From contig JABSRN010000015.1 in assembly GCA_013214025.1 (NCBI GenBank), positions 38,189 through 102,188 on the forward strand: DNA of 64,000 nucleotides. Reading direction: 5' to 3'. Positions 45,687 through 53,775 of the stretch are shown piece after piece (position 1 is the first letter of the stretch; the number at the start of each line of letters is the position of its first letter). The DNA comes from Polyangiaceae bacterium. Its GTDB lineage: Bacteria > Myxococcota_A > Polyangia > Polyangiales > Polyangiaceae. Below the pieces are notes generated by a model, which was not told the origin of the DNA, ran no database searches, and saw nothing but the letters and a program-made list of their open reading frames with translations. A program made the translations under genes and the position numbers.

Positions 45687-45806
45687 AAGCTGAGTGTTTG
45701 TCCTGTTTTGCACGGTTCTGGGTTGTCGCTGTTGACGTCGCCGGGCCGCGCACCATATTACCGGCGCAATTCTCGCATCGGAAAACTCAACTTTCAGGAA
45801 AATCAG

Positions 45807-46970
45807 ATGGCTCCGACCTATTCCGACCTATTCGCCGAAATTCGCAACACAGTGAAGCTCGTTTCTTTAGAGAAACTAAAGAGCCAGTTGGAGGGCGATT
45901 CTGTTCCGACCATCGTCGACGTTCGCGAGAAGGACGAGTACCGAGCGGGATTTATCCCAGGCGCGATTCATATCCCGCGTGGGTTTTTGGAGATGCAGGT
46001 CGAGGGCAAGCTGCCGGATCGCGACGCGGAGATCGTTGTGTACTGCGCGGGGGGCACTCGAAGCGCCTTCGCTGCCAAGACTCTGAGCCAGCTCGGGTAC
46101 ACCAACGTGACTTCGGCTAACCCCGGCTTCGTGCGTTGGAAAGATGTTGGCTACCCGGTGGAGAGCCCGCCGAAGTTGAGTGCCGACCAACTGGATCGTT
46201 ACTCCCGGCACATTCTGTTGCCTGAGGTAGGCGAGAAGGGTCAAGCCAAACTGCTAGCTTCCAAGGTGTTACTGCTCGGTGCCGGTGGCTTGGGAAGTCC
46301 CGCCGCTATGTATCTTGCTGCGGCGGGCGTGGGCACCATCGGACTGGTGGACGCCGACGTTGTCGACGCATCGAACCTTCAGCGCCAAATCATTCACACC
46401 ACGGAAGCTATCGGCACTCCGAAGGTGGACAGCGCGGAGAAGACCCTCAAGGGCATCAACCCCGACGTGAAGGTCATCAAATATCAAGAGCGCGTCGATA
46501 GCAGCAATGTGGATCGCATCTTCAAGGGCTGGGATGTGATCGTCGATGGTTGCGATAACTTCCCGACACGCTATTTGGTGAACGACGCGTCACTGTTCAA
46601 CAAGATCCCAGTGGTTCACGGATCGATTTTCCGCTTCGATGGTCAGGTCACGACCTTTATGCCCTTCGATGGGCCGTGCTACCGCTGCCTCTACCCAGAG
46701 CCCCCGCCGGCTCACTTGGCCCCCTCCTGCGCAGAGGCGGGCGTGCTGGGCATATTGCCGGGCATCGTCGGGACGCTCCAGGCGACAGAGGCGATCAAGA
46801 TCATTCTCGGCAAGGGCAAGATCCTCAAGGGCGCGCTCTTGCAGTACGACTCGTTGAATATGGCCTTCCGTAAGTTCAAGTTGCGGGCGGATAAGAACTG
46901 CCCGACTTGCGGCGACGAGCCGACCATCACCGAGTACATCGACTACGAAGGTTTCTGCGAAGGCAGCTGA
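45807..46970 (+). CDS. moeB: N-terminal rhodanese fused to MoeB/ThiF-type sulfur-carrier adenylyltransferase
   Basis: The 387-residue protein has a rhodanese domain (about 20-110, active Cys80 in VVYCAGGTRS), then an E1-like adenylyltransferase. The E1 motifs are the Gly-rich loop LLGAGGLGSPAAMYL, VDASNLQRQII, VDGCDNFPTRYLVND, zinc pairs CYRC and CPTC, and a conserved Cys in CAEAGVLG. It should adenylate a MoaD/ThiS-like sulfur carrier and deliver persulfide sulfur to it. MOCS3/MoeZ proteins carry the rhodanese at the C-terminus; here the order is reversed. ATG 45807 has an AGGAAA site; a longer frame from 45708 is unlikely. The carrier protein is not in the window, so molybdopterin versus thiamine or cysteine use is open. 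Confidence 0.88.
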   Translation: MAPTYSDLFAEIRNTVKLVSLEKLKSQLEGDSVPTIVDVREKDEYRAGFIPGAIHIPRGFLEMQVEGKLPDRDAEIVVYCAGGTRSAFAAKTLSQLGYTNVTSANPGFVRWKDVGYPVESPPKLSADQLDRYSRHILLPEVGEKGQAKLLASKVLLLGAGGLGSPAAMYLAAAGVGTIGLVDADVVDASNLQRQIIHTTEAIGTPKVDSAEKTLKGINPDVKVIKYQERVDSSNVDRIFKGWDVIVDGCDNFPTRYLVNDASLFNKIPVVHGSIFRFDGQVTTFMPFDGPCYRCLYPEPPPAHLAPSCAEAGVLGILPGIVGTLQATEAIKIILGKGKILKGALLQYDSLNMAFRKFKLRADKNCPTCGDEPTITEYIDYEGFCEGS

Positions 46971-47114
46971 GCTTCGGAGTCGCCACAGATCCTTTTTAGG
47001 CTCCGACGCTTAGTCAGCCGCTTTTGCCTAGAGAGAGGTGGCTGATTGCGTTTGTCGAGTGGCAGGAGCTGACGCCACAGAATCGCGCCGTCGTGACACC
47101 GGCGTGCTTCGTTT

Positions 47115-48104
47115 CTATTTGCTGGTGCGGCTTCCGAACGGCAGGGGAGGCCAGACCGGACTGCTGCCGTCGGCAGCTCTCTGTTCTTGCTCGTGGGGCC
47201 AGATCCGAAGCGTCAGAAGATGAGCTGTGAGTGCTAGTAGCAGCCCGACCACGACGTCGATGACGTAGTGCCAGCGTAGGAACATGGTGGCGAGGATGAT
47301 GTTCGCCACGAAAAAGGCCAGGGGCAGCCAGATGTATCGGAAGGGCGCGTGTTTTCGGTTGGAGTAGGCAAACAATACGATGAACGCGGGCCCTCCAGTA
47401 TGCAGGGACGGGAAGATGTCCATTTGCGCCCCAGCGCTACGGACGACTCCCCAGACGGCGTCCATCCAGAAGCCGGGGGGCAATTCGTTTACGAAGACTT
47501 CGGGCATTGCGTGATAGGGGCCGTAGCCGGGAACCAGGAGATAACCGCAATGGCCGATGCAGAAGGTCAGCACGATACCCAACGCGAACTGATGAATGTT
47601 TCGGCCCCTCGGGGAAAACAGTATGGGGAACACGAAACCGCCGACGACCCAGAAATACCCGTAATAGAAAAACGCGAACCACTCAGTTGTAAAGGCATTG
47701 ACGTAGCGATCGAAATACACTGCCGGCTCCACGCCGAAGAGTTGGAGATCGAGCGCGTACAACTGCTCGTCCAACACGTAGCGGTTGATGGCGGGGAGAT
47801 ATTCCGAGAAGGTCAGGTAGCTGCCCATCACCATGCCGAAGGCCACGATCCGGTACGTGATCGGCATGAGCCACGGATGGCGCCAGTGACCCCCGCGCAC
47901 GAGGGTGATCAGTAGCAACCAACCGCCCAACATGGGCCCGACTAGACTGAGCGCGTGGGTGCGACCTTCGTCGGTCGGCGCGCCAAGTCCAAAGAGCCCG
48001 AGCACCCCGAGGTACGCTGTGAGCACCCATTCGTGCACGCATATCTGACGCCACCAGGGGATCGCTGGAGGCGCCGGGCGGGGCTTCAGTTGGCTCTCGG
48101 TCAT
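47115..48104 (-). CDS. PAP2-family phosphatase/phosphotransferase, inositol-phosphorylceramide-synthase-like
   Basis: From ATG 48104 the 329-residue protein has about six membrane helices. PAP2 motifs: GYGPYH, the FPSLHTGGP core (the PSxHTG type seen in AUR1/IPC synthases) and RWHYVIDVVVG with the catalytic His and Asp. Such enzymes move phospho-headgroups or dephosphorylate lipid phosphates on the outer face of the membrane. Substrate unknown. A longer start at 48284 overlaps the neighbouring gene and is disfavoured. The zinc-ribbon gene ends 37 bases upstream, so the two may be co-transcribed. Confidence 0.85.
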   Translation of the reverse strand: MTESQLKPRPAPPAIPWWRQICVHEWVLTAYLGVLGLFGLGAPTDEGRTHALSLVGPMLGGWLLLITLVRGGHWRHPWLMPITYRIVAFGMVMGSYLTFSEYLPAINRYVLDEQLYALDLQLFGVEPAVYFDRYVNAFTTEWFAFFYYGYFWVVGGFVFPILFSPRGRNIHQFALGIVLTFCIGHCGYLLVPGYGPYHAMPEVFVNELPPGFWMDAVWGVVRSAGAQMDIFPSLHTGGPAFIVLFAYSNRKHAPFRYIWLPLAFFVANIILATMFLRWHYVIDVVVGLLLALTAHLLTLRIWPHEQEQRAADGSSPVWPPLPFGSRTSK

Positions 48105-48141
48105 GGACGAGTCGACGGTGGCTGGAGGCGCCGGAGTTAGC

Positions 48142-48762
48142 CTAGCGGCTGAGTTTGGTGGGGGAATCGGGTTCGCTCTCCGACTCGTCGTCCGCGTTCT
48201 CGACGCGCAGCTGGGCGGAAGGACCGGCAAGCAGGCTACGGACGCTGGCTTGTCCGAGCAGCAGCTCAGCCTGGGTGTCGTCAATCCGCATGAGACTGGC
48301 CAGTTGGGTCGCCCGCGTATCTTCCCCCAGTTGAGCGAGCACGTCGGTGGCTACCAATACCCAAGCCTCCTCGACTTCGTCGGTGATTTTTGAACGCAGT
48401 GCGGCTGCTTTGAAACCCGAAACGATGGCGAGCACCAGCGGGGTCAGCGCCATGATGAGCATCACTGTCGATATGGGCCCGCTGATGTCTACAAAGGCGA
48501 GAGCGAGGCCCGCGAACAGCGCGGCGATAACCCCGAAGACTGCCAAGATGGCACCCCCGACGGCCCAGGCGGCGCGTTGTTTCTGAAAGCTCTTCGCGGC
48601 GGCTAGGTGGCGGGTTTCGTTATTGGAGCGGTGGATCGCCGAGTCGTCGACTGGGACCCGCGGGCCGCCACAGACCCGGCATCGGAAACGAGTCAACGGC
48701 GCCGGTTCGACGTCGGCTTTGCCACTACAGTGGGGACAAATGGTCATGAGTGCGTCAGTCAC
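48142..48762 (-). CDS. Zinc-ribbon protein with two membrane helices
   Basis: The 206-residue protein opens with a zinc ribbon (CPHC...CRVCGGPR, about 9-33), then two hydrophobic helices (about 67-115: WAVGGAILAVFGVIAALFAGLALAF and STVMLIMALTPLVLAIVSG) and a soluble C-terminal part with a helical, winged-helix-like sequence (EAWVLVATDVLAQLGEDTRATQLASLMRIDDTQAELLLGQ). It could sense through the ribbon, but no family was recognised. The GTG at 48762 has a GAGGA site 7 bases upstream; ATG 48747 is the alternative. Upstream of the PAP2 gene on the same strand. Confidence 0.7.
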   Translation of the reverse strand: MTDALMTICPHCSGKADVEPAPLTRFRCRVCGGPRVPVDDSAIHRSNNETRHLAAAKSFQKQRAAWAVGGAILAVFGVIAALFAGLALAFVDISGPISTVMLIMALTPLVLAIVSGFKAAALRSKITDEVEEAWVLVATDVLAQLGEDTRATQLASLMRIDDTQAELLLGQASVRSLLAGPSAQLRVENADDESESEPDSPTKLSR

Positions 48763-48835
48763 TAGGTCCTCAATTCGCGCGTTCCGTAATATCGCGCGGT
48801 CGCTGGGATGTCACGGGAGAAGCCTGCACGACCGC

Positions 48836-49435
48836 TTAGAGCGCATCGAAGGCGAAAAATAGTTTCTGCAAGATCTCATACGTAATTCCCCAGACGGTTC
48901 GGCCGTCGACGTCGTAGGCCGGTAGCTGGTACGTGAGCCCTTGGCGGACGTAGGGTGTCTGAGTGTCGAGCCGGCCATTGTGCATCGCGCTGACATCGCC
49001 CCAAAGCGTTTCGACCACTTCAGAAGCGTCATGTATTAGCTCCGGGAACCGCCTGATGCAGAACACGAAGGGCGCGATTTGCAGGTCCAATATTTTTCCG
49101 CGAGCCTTGGCTTGCAGCGGGGGCAGTGCCCCGAGGTACTCGCCGTGTTCGGCGAGGTCGAGGCCGACTTCTTCGAGCGTCTCGCGGATCGCGGTCTGGC
49201 GCAGGCTCGGATCGCTCGGGTCGCGACGACCCCCTGGTAGTGCCATTTGCCCCGACCATGGGTCGGAAGCACGGGAGCTTCGGCGAATGAGCAAGAGCTC
49301 TAGCTTGCCCTCGGACTCCCGGAGGATCGCGGCGACGGCTGCCTGTAGCGGGGCCTCCGGCTCCGGTATGGGCGCGGCCTTAAGGGCGCGGCGGATAGCG
49401 GATAACCTGATGGGCCGAATCGTTGGGCTACTCAT
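48836..49435 (-). CDS. Nudix hydrolase, CoA pyrophosphatase-like
   Basis: The 199-residue protein has the Nudix box GGRRDPSDPSLRQTAIRETLEEVGLDL (consensus G-x5-E-x7-REUxEExGU is met at RETLEEVG, although the first Glu is displaced). The upstream strand LLLIRRSSRASDPWSGQMALPGG resembles the CoA/NADH-type signature LLTKRS...HxGQVxFPGG. NudL-like enzymes split CoA to 4'-phosphopantetheine and 3',5'-ADP. It could alternatively act on other nucleoside diphosphate derivatives. ATG 49435. It is followed by the zinc-ribbon gene after 73 bases. Confidence 0.85.
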   Translation of the reverse strand: MSSPTIRPIRLSAIRRALKAAPIPEPEAPLQAAVAAILRESEGKLELLLIRRSSRASDPWSGQMALPGGRRDPSDPSLRQTAIRETLEEVGLDLAEHGEYLGALPPLQAKARGKILDLQIAPFVFCIRRFPELIHDASEVVETLWGDVSAMHNGRLDTQTPYVRQGLTYQLPAYDVDGRTVWGITYEILQKLFFAFDAL

Positions 49436-49578
49436 GACTCGCCCCGTGTACTCGAACTACCGCGCCGGGCCAACGCCGAGGGAGCGCGGCCTGTTTTTGA
49501 GCCGATCCTGATTAGGGGCTGGGCCAGACCAGGGTGGCCGTGGTGTCCCGCTGGGGCTGCGGATTTTAGCTGCAGTTC

Positions 49579-50748
49579 TTAGCCGGCTTCCCGGAAGGGA
49601 TCGCTCACTCCACGACGTTTCGAGAATTGCGCGCGCAGGACATCCCGGGCCACTTCGTTGGCCTTGCGACGCCAGACGGGGCCGTTCTGGAGGAGAACGC
49701 TGATGACCACCTCAGGATTGCGACTGGGCGCGAATCCGACGAACCAACTGGCTGTGGGAGCCGTCTTGTGTGGTTGTAGCGTTCCCGTTTTGCCCGCGAC
49801 CCGGATACCGCCGAGGTAGCTGGCCCCGTAACGATTGGTGAAGGCGTCCAGCGAAGTACCGCTGTGTACAGTGACTTCCATCATGCGCGTCAGTCGACGT
49901 GCTGTGCGGCGCTTGATGGCTTGCTGGAGCAGATCCTGATGCTTGTTTACGGCGTAACCCTTGGACTCTTTGACGATGCGGAGTCGGGCGGGGGTCCCAC
50001 CGTTGGCGATCGCGAAGGCTAGATGAGTCGCTCCGAGCGGCGACAGAGAACTTTTGCCGAAACCAGCTGCAGTACGGGCGAAGTCCAGGTTGTTTTGCGG
50101 GACTCGAATTCGCCCCATGGGAGCTGGAACGTCGAAGGGCAGCGAACGATTGAAGCCGAAGCGCTCGGCGGCTTCGAGCAAAACCTCGGGCTTGAGATGC
50201 TGGGTCGCGAGTTGCGCGAAGACCGCGTTGCGACTGAATCCAATGGCACGGGAGAAGGCAGCGCAGCGTCCTTGCCCCCGGGGTGGCGCCGTGAGGTGCC
50301 GGAGTTGAATGCGCCGCTGCCCGCCAGAAACGCAAACTTTCGTTTGGGGCACTACCGGAGTCTTTTCGAGGAGGGCGGCGGTGGTGACCAGTTTGAACAG
50401 GCTGGCGGAGGGGGCGTGCTGCGTGCTGACGGACGTCTTGCTGCCATCCCGTCGGTAGCCCTTCATCGCGAGGATATGACCCGACTTTGCGTCGGCCACT
50501 ACGATGGCTCCGGACACGGGACGGGCTCGGGCGAGCAAGCGTGCAGCGGTTCGCTGCAGTTTTGGATTGATCGTTAGGGTTGCGCGGCCACCGCGAAACA
50601 GAGGGGCTGTTGCGGTACCGTTTTCCAATCGGATTTTCTTGAGGTTCGGGACCGGCGGGTCGTTGAGTCGGGTACTGGCTGCGTCCGGAGTCACGCCCAC
50701 GAGAACCGCGAGAACCCCAGCTGTGAAGAGTGGACGTTCCATGTCCAT
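49579..50748 (-). CDS. Penicillin-binding protein, transpeptidase domain
   Basis: The 389-residue protein has a short hydrophobic N-terminal segment (LFTAGVLAVLVGVTPDAAS; signal or anchor) and one DD-transpeptidase domain. The active-site motifs are SASLFKLV (SxxK serine), SRNAVF (SxN) and GKTGTL (KTG). The dimerisation and glycosyltransferase domains of large class A/B enzymes are missing, so it is a small penicillin-binding protein. A role in peptidoglycan cross-linking is inferred. The ATG can be 50748 or 50742. It is divergent from the PilZ gene, and the 182-base gap holds the palindromic promoter region. Confidence 0.88.
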   Translation of the reverse strand: MDMERPLFTAGVLAVLVGVTPDAASTRLNDPPVPNLKKIRLENGTATAPLFRGGRATLTINPKLQRTAARLLARARPVSGAIVVADAKSGHILAMKGYRRDGSKTSVSTQHAPSASLFKLVTTAALLEKTPVVPQTKVCVSGGQRRIQLRHLTAPPRGQGRCAAFSRAIGFSRNAVFAQLATQHLKPEVLLEAAERFGFNRSLPFDVPAPMGRIRVPQNNLDFARTAAGFGKSSLSPLGATHLAFAIANGGTPARLRIVKESKGYAVNKHQDLLQQAIKRRTARRLTRMMEVTVHSGTSLDAFTNRYGASYLGGIRVAGKTGTLQPHKTAPTASWFVGFAPSRNPEVVISVLLQNGPVWRRKANEVARDVLRAQFSKRRGVSDPFREAG

Positions 50749-50866
50749 GGCGCATATCGAAACCGAGGCTCACGGGCCAACTTCGTCCGGTCGCCGAGGC
50801 AGGGGGTTGGGATATCAAAGCGCTATCTTCAGTAGGCGCATACCGAACCTGCGCTTTAGGCTACAT

Positions 50867-50896
50867 TTGACTACATGTAGTTGGACAACCTACATG
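50867..50896 (+). promoter_or_regulatory. Palindromic operator/promoter region upstream of the PilZ gene
   Basis: ACTACATGTAGT at 50870-50881 is a perfect 12-bp palindrome, and CTACAT occurs at 50861, 50871 and 50890 (spacing 10 and 19, close to one and two helical turns). A TTGACT element at 50867 could be a -35 hexamer overlapping the palindrome, with TACATG near 50891 at best a weak -10. The start at 50931 has a clean CGGAGG ribosome site. Confidence 0.4.
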
Positions 50897-50930
50897 TGGA
50901 TGGCTACGGTTCTAATTCGGAGGCTGAATT

Positions 50931-51263
50931 ATGGAACGACGAATCAACCAGCGTGCGCGAACCGACTTCGGAGTGATTGCTTCAGAGGGCATCTACGAGT
51001 CCGTGTGTCGAGGAATCGAAATTTCAACGAGCGGTATCGTTTTGGACCGCGGTCGGGAAGTCGTCGAAGAGGACAAGCGTTTGTTCTTCGGTCTTGAGAT
51101 CTGTTTACCCGAGCGCCACGCAGCGTTGTTCGCTGTCGCCCGCCCGGTTTGGCATTTCGGAAGCCAGCAGGCCTTTCGCATTATTGAAATGTCCGATGTG
51201 GATCGCCTGAACATCGCCGAACACGTTGATTTGCGCCGTCAAGGCGGCGCCTGGCTCAGCTGA
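50931..51263 (+). CDS. PilZ-domain protein
   Basis: This single PilZ domain of 110 residues begins MERRINQRARTDFGVI with the RxxxR motif and contains GIEISTSGIVL, the [DN]xSxxG-like motif (EISTSG here), giving the two halves of the c-di-GMP binding site. The first position of the second motif is Glu rather than Asp/Asn, so binding may be altered. PilZ proteins in Myxococcota often affect motility or surface growth. It is 26 bases before the OmpA-like lipoprotein gene on the same strand. Confidence 0.82.
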   Translation: MERRINQRARTDFGVIASEGIYESVCRGIEISTSGIVLDRGREVVEEDKRLFFGLEICLPERHAALFAVARPVWHFGSQQAFRIIEMSDVDRLNIAEHVDLRRQGGAWLS

Positions 51264-51289
51264 GCCGCCCAGTCCAAGCAAGCATCATC

Positions 51290-52183
51290 ATGACTAAGAC
51301 TAAATTTAGAACAAGCGCGCTGCGCGGCCTGACTGTGCTGAGCACGTCTGTACTCCTTGTCTCTTGTGTCGTTCCCGAGCGGCACTACAACGAAGCGGTC
51401 GAGGGGGCACGAGCCGAGGCTTCTGCGCACCAGAAGACTGCCATCGCTATGGTGGAGCTAAATCGAAGGCTCGAACGAGCCGAGACTGTACTGGCAAATC
51501 GTGAAGCTGATTTGTTGAACAAGCAGGTGATGATCGAGCGTAAAGATCTTAGTGCTTCCCAACTCGCCAAAGAGCGCGACGATGCGGCATTGATCGTGGA
51601 CCAGCTGCGTGGCGAGCTGGGTCGAGTTGGTGACCACCTGCGCGCCTTTTCGGACCAGAAGAACAGCCTAGCGGCGTCTCTTGACGCGGCGGAGGAGCGC
51701 CTCGCCGGGATCCAGGTCGTGGCCGACGGGCAGAACCGATTGAGGTTATTGGTTCGTGATCTCACTCTGGCTATCCACGCTCCGTTGGTCGAAGGTCATG
51801 TCGTGCTGGGTGCTGACGACCAGGCGACAACCATACGCATTCCGATCGGTCGTGGCTTTGATGGGGACGGCGGAGAGCTACACCCGGAGTACAAGCTTCT
51901 GTTGCGCCAAATCGCTTCTGTCGTGGCGGAATACCCGGAACTCGGTGTCGAAATTGCCGAACTGCCCACTTCTGGCGAACGACTCCCGGAGGAACTCATC
52001 GTGCGTTTGCAGCGTATCGCTGACGAACTCCAGGGTGGCGGTCTCAGCTATGAGCGGGTCGTGTTCTCCCTGCCTACTGACGCTATCGCGGCGGCGGAGC
52101 CCGCCACCGAGGCATCGGAGGATTCGTGGAAAAACGGTCCGGGCAGCCTTGAGCTGAAGATCAAGCGCCAAGCGGCGCGATAG
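51290..52183 (+). CDS. Coiled-coil lipoprotein with a divergent OmpA-like C-terminal domain
   Basis: The signal peptide LTVLSTSVLLVSC carries a lipobox (Cys 26 approx.). A coiled coil (about 35-155) with Glu/Lys/Arg heptads (LNRRLERAETVLANREADLLNKQ) follows. The last 120 residues resemble an OmpA/MotB peptidoglycan-binding fold: ...RIPIGRGFDGDGGELHPEYKLLLRQIASVV. The family NxxLSxxRA segment is not recognisable, so peptidoglycan binding is uncertain. It could span from the outer membrane toward the cell wall. Downstream of the PilZ gene and probably co-transcribed. Confidence 0.68.
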   Translation: MTKTKFRTSALRGLTVLSTSVLLVSCVVPERHYNEAVEGARAEASAHQKTAIAMVELNRRLERAETVLANREADLLNKQVMIERKDLSASQLAKERDDAALIVDQLRGELGRVGDHLRAFSDQKNSLAASLDAAEERLAGIQVVADGQNRLRLLVRDLTLAIHAPLVEGHVVLGADDQATTIRIPIGRGFDGDGGELHPEYKLLLRQIASVVAEYPELGVEIAELPTSGERLPEELIVRLQRIADELQGGGLSYERVVFSLPTDAIAAAEPATEASEDSWKNGPGSLELKIKRQAAR

Positions 52184-52196
52184 TCGCGCTCGTTGC

Positions 52197-52985
52197 CTAG
52201 CCGAATTTTTCGAAGGCGGCGACCGTGCGTCCACCGTCGACGATCAGCTCTTGTCCCGTCACGAACGGCGAACGGGCTAGGTGGATGACAGCATCGGCGA
52301 TGTCTGCGGCCTCCCCCACTCTGGCCAACGGAATGTGGGCCTCGATGCGCTGCTGTTGTTCGCCGCTCATGCTGGGGGGTGGCAAAACCGTCCCAGGAGC
52401 AACGGCGTTGACGCGGACATCGGGGGCCAGCTCTAAGGACATGACGCGCATGAGTTGTTTGAGCGCGCCTTTCGAGACGACGTAGGGCAAATACTCGCGA
52501 AGGGGAGTGGTGGTGCTGGAGCAGGTGATGAACACTATGTTGCCGCGGCTCTTTCGCAAGGCCGGTGTGCAGGCTTGGGCGAGCGCGAAGGGGGCCGCCA
52601 CATTGAGTTCCATCGATCGATTCCAGGCGTCGTCGTTGACATCGTCGTAAACGATATTCTCAAAATTCGCGGCGCTGGACACCAGCAGCTCCAGGCCACC
52701 CAGTAGATCGATAGCGGAGCCCCCGAGATCTCGAGCTGCTTGTCGCTCGCTGAGGTCGGCTTGGATAGGCGTGGCCTGACCTCCCGCTTGCCGTATCAGC
52801 TCACAGGTTTCTAAGGCCCCGCTTTGCTGTCGGAAATAGTGGACGGCCACATGCATGCCGGCGCGACCGAGGGCGAGGGCGATGCTCCGCCCCACTCGAT
52901 GTCCGGCGCCCGTCACGAGCGCTCGCTGCGTGCTCAAATCTCCCCGCACGGGGGCCGCATTTGTGGGCTCAGGTGTGGTGTTCAT
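52197..52985 (-). CDS. Short-chain dehydrogenase, pteridine-reductase-like
   Basis: The 262-residue SDR has the cofactor loop TGAGHRVGRSIALAL with an Arg after the TGxxx, the feature of pteridine reductases (PTR1/FolM). Further motifs: SSAANFENI, a catalytic Ser in ITCSSTTTPLREYLPYVVSKGAL with YVVSK as the Tyr/Lys pair, and TGQELIVDGG near the end. Reduction of dihydrobiopterin/dihydrofolate-like substrates is suggested but not proven. It is 8 bases downstream of the lipoprotein gene at 52994, hence same transcript. Confidence 0.82.
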   Translation of the reverse strand: MNTTPEPTNAAPVRGDLSTQRALVTGAGHRVGRSIALALGRAGMHVAVHYFRQQSGALETCELIRQAGGQATPIQADLSERQAARDLGGSAIDLLGGLELLVSSAANFENIVYDDVNDDAWNRSMELNVAAPFALAQACTPALRKSRGNIVFITCSSTTTPLREYLPYVVSKGALKQLMRVMSLELAPDVRVNAVAPGTVLPPPSMSGEQQQRIEAHIPLARVGEAADIADAVIHLARSPFVTGQELIVDGGRTVAAFEKFG

Positions 52986-52993
52986 GCGCCAGC

Positions 52994-53767
52994 CTACAAC
53001 GGGAACATGACTTTTACGGCCCAGCTGCCGGGACTATCGAACTTGGCGCCCTTGACGACGCCGGCGAGACATTCAGACGCCTCGTCCTGACCGGCCCCGG
53101 GCGCGACGACGCCCACGCCGAGGACGGATCCGTTAGTATCGATATAGGCGGTCGCGGTGAACTGCCCGCCGGATCCGCCCTTGCAGTCGCCGATTTTCGA
53201 GCTCAGTTTAGCGATAGTGTCGTCGACTCGGTTGGAGTCCCATACCCCGGGCGGTCGAACGTCGTTGACCATGTCAAAGTCGAAGGAATTTTGCGCGATG
53301 CCGAACAGTCCGCCCTCGGGCTTCGGCCAGCTTCGTTCGGCGAGGGCGGAGAGCATGCACTTTTCTGTTTCGTGATCGCCGAGGCTGCTGCGCTCCATGT
53401 AGTTCTCTACCAGCTGGCCGCTGCCGTTGATCTTTAGATAAAATGCGATTTCGCCTCCCAGAAACTCAACGCGTCGAGCTCCGCTGTGCAGGCACGACTG
53501 GAGATCTCCCAGCGCGTCTTCGAAGGTATGGGTCACTTTCGAAGAATCGAGCGCTCCGATTTCAGCGCTAGTGCTCATACCGCCGGAGCGACGGGAACCG
53601 CCGCTGCCGGAGTTGTCATGAGCGAAATCGTCCGCGCTTTCGGCGTCGGGCTGGGTGCCACTGCCGCAGGCCACGCAAAGAACGAACGCGCTGAGTAGGC
53701 AGGTGGGGGATAGAGAAGAAGAGGATAGAGAGGAAGGGGGGACAGTCGAGGGGCGCCGGCTCTGCAT
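52994..53767 (-). CDS. Lipoprotein with two AgmX/PglI-like cysteine-pair domains
   Basis: From ATG 53767 (257 residues), a Ser/Pro-rich N-terminus leads to a lipobox (LCVAC, about 34). Two copies of a roughly 85-residue module follow. Each has a helix with a first Cys (DALGDLQSCLHSG; DTIAKLSSKIGDCKGG), a strand pair (GEIAFYLKINGSGQLVENY; GQFTATAYIDTNGSVLGVGV) and a second Cys followed by hydrophobics (ETEKCMLSAL; EASECLAGVV). This Cys-pair module is typical of Myxococcota envelope proteins and resembles TonB-C/AgmX C-terminal domains. Sits 5 bases after the ACAD-like gene. Confidence 0.68.
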   Translation of the reverse strand: MQSRRPSTVPPSSLSSSSLSPTCLLSAFVLCVACGSGTQPDAESADDFAHDNSGSGGSRRSGGMSTSAEIGALDSSKVTHTFEDALGDLQSCLHSGARRVEFLGGEIAFYLKINGSGQLVENYMERSSLGDHETEKCMLSALAERSWPKPEGGLFGIAQNSFDFDMVNDVRPPGVWDSNRVDDTIAKLSSKIGDCKGGSGGQFTATAYIDTNGSVLGVGVVAPGAGQDEASECLAGVVKGAKFDSPGSWAVKVMFPL

Positions 53768-53775
53768 CAAAGGGA

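Noticed and set aside
45675..45690. TGGCACG resembling a sigma-54 -24 element
   Set aside because: The -12 partner reads AAGC, not TTGC, and the site is part of the 45641-45686 stem.
46971..47009. GCTTCGGAG...CTCCGACGC inverted repeat between the E1 and PAP2 genes
   Set aside because: One mismatch, a 21-base loop and no T-run after the stem, so it is not a convincing terminator.
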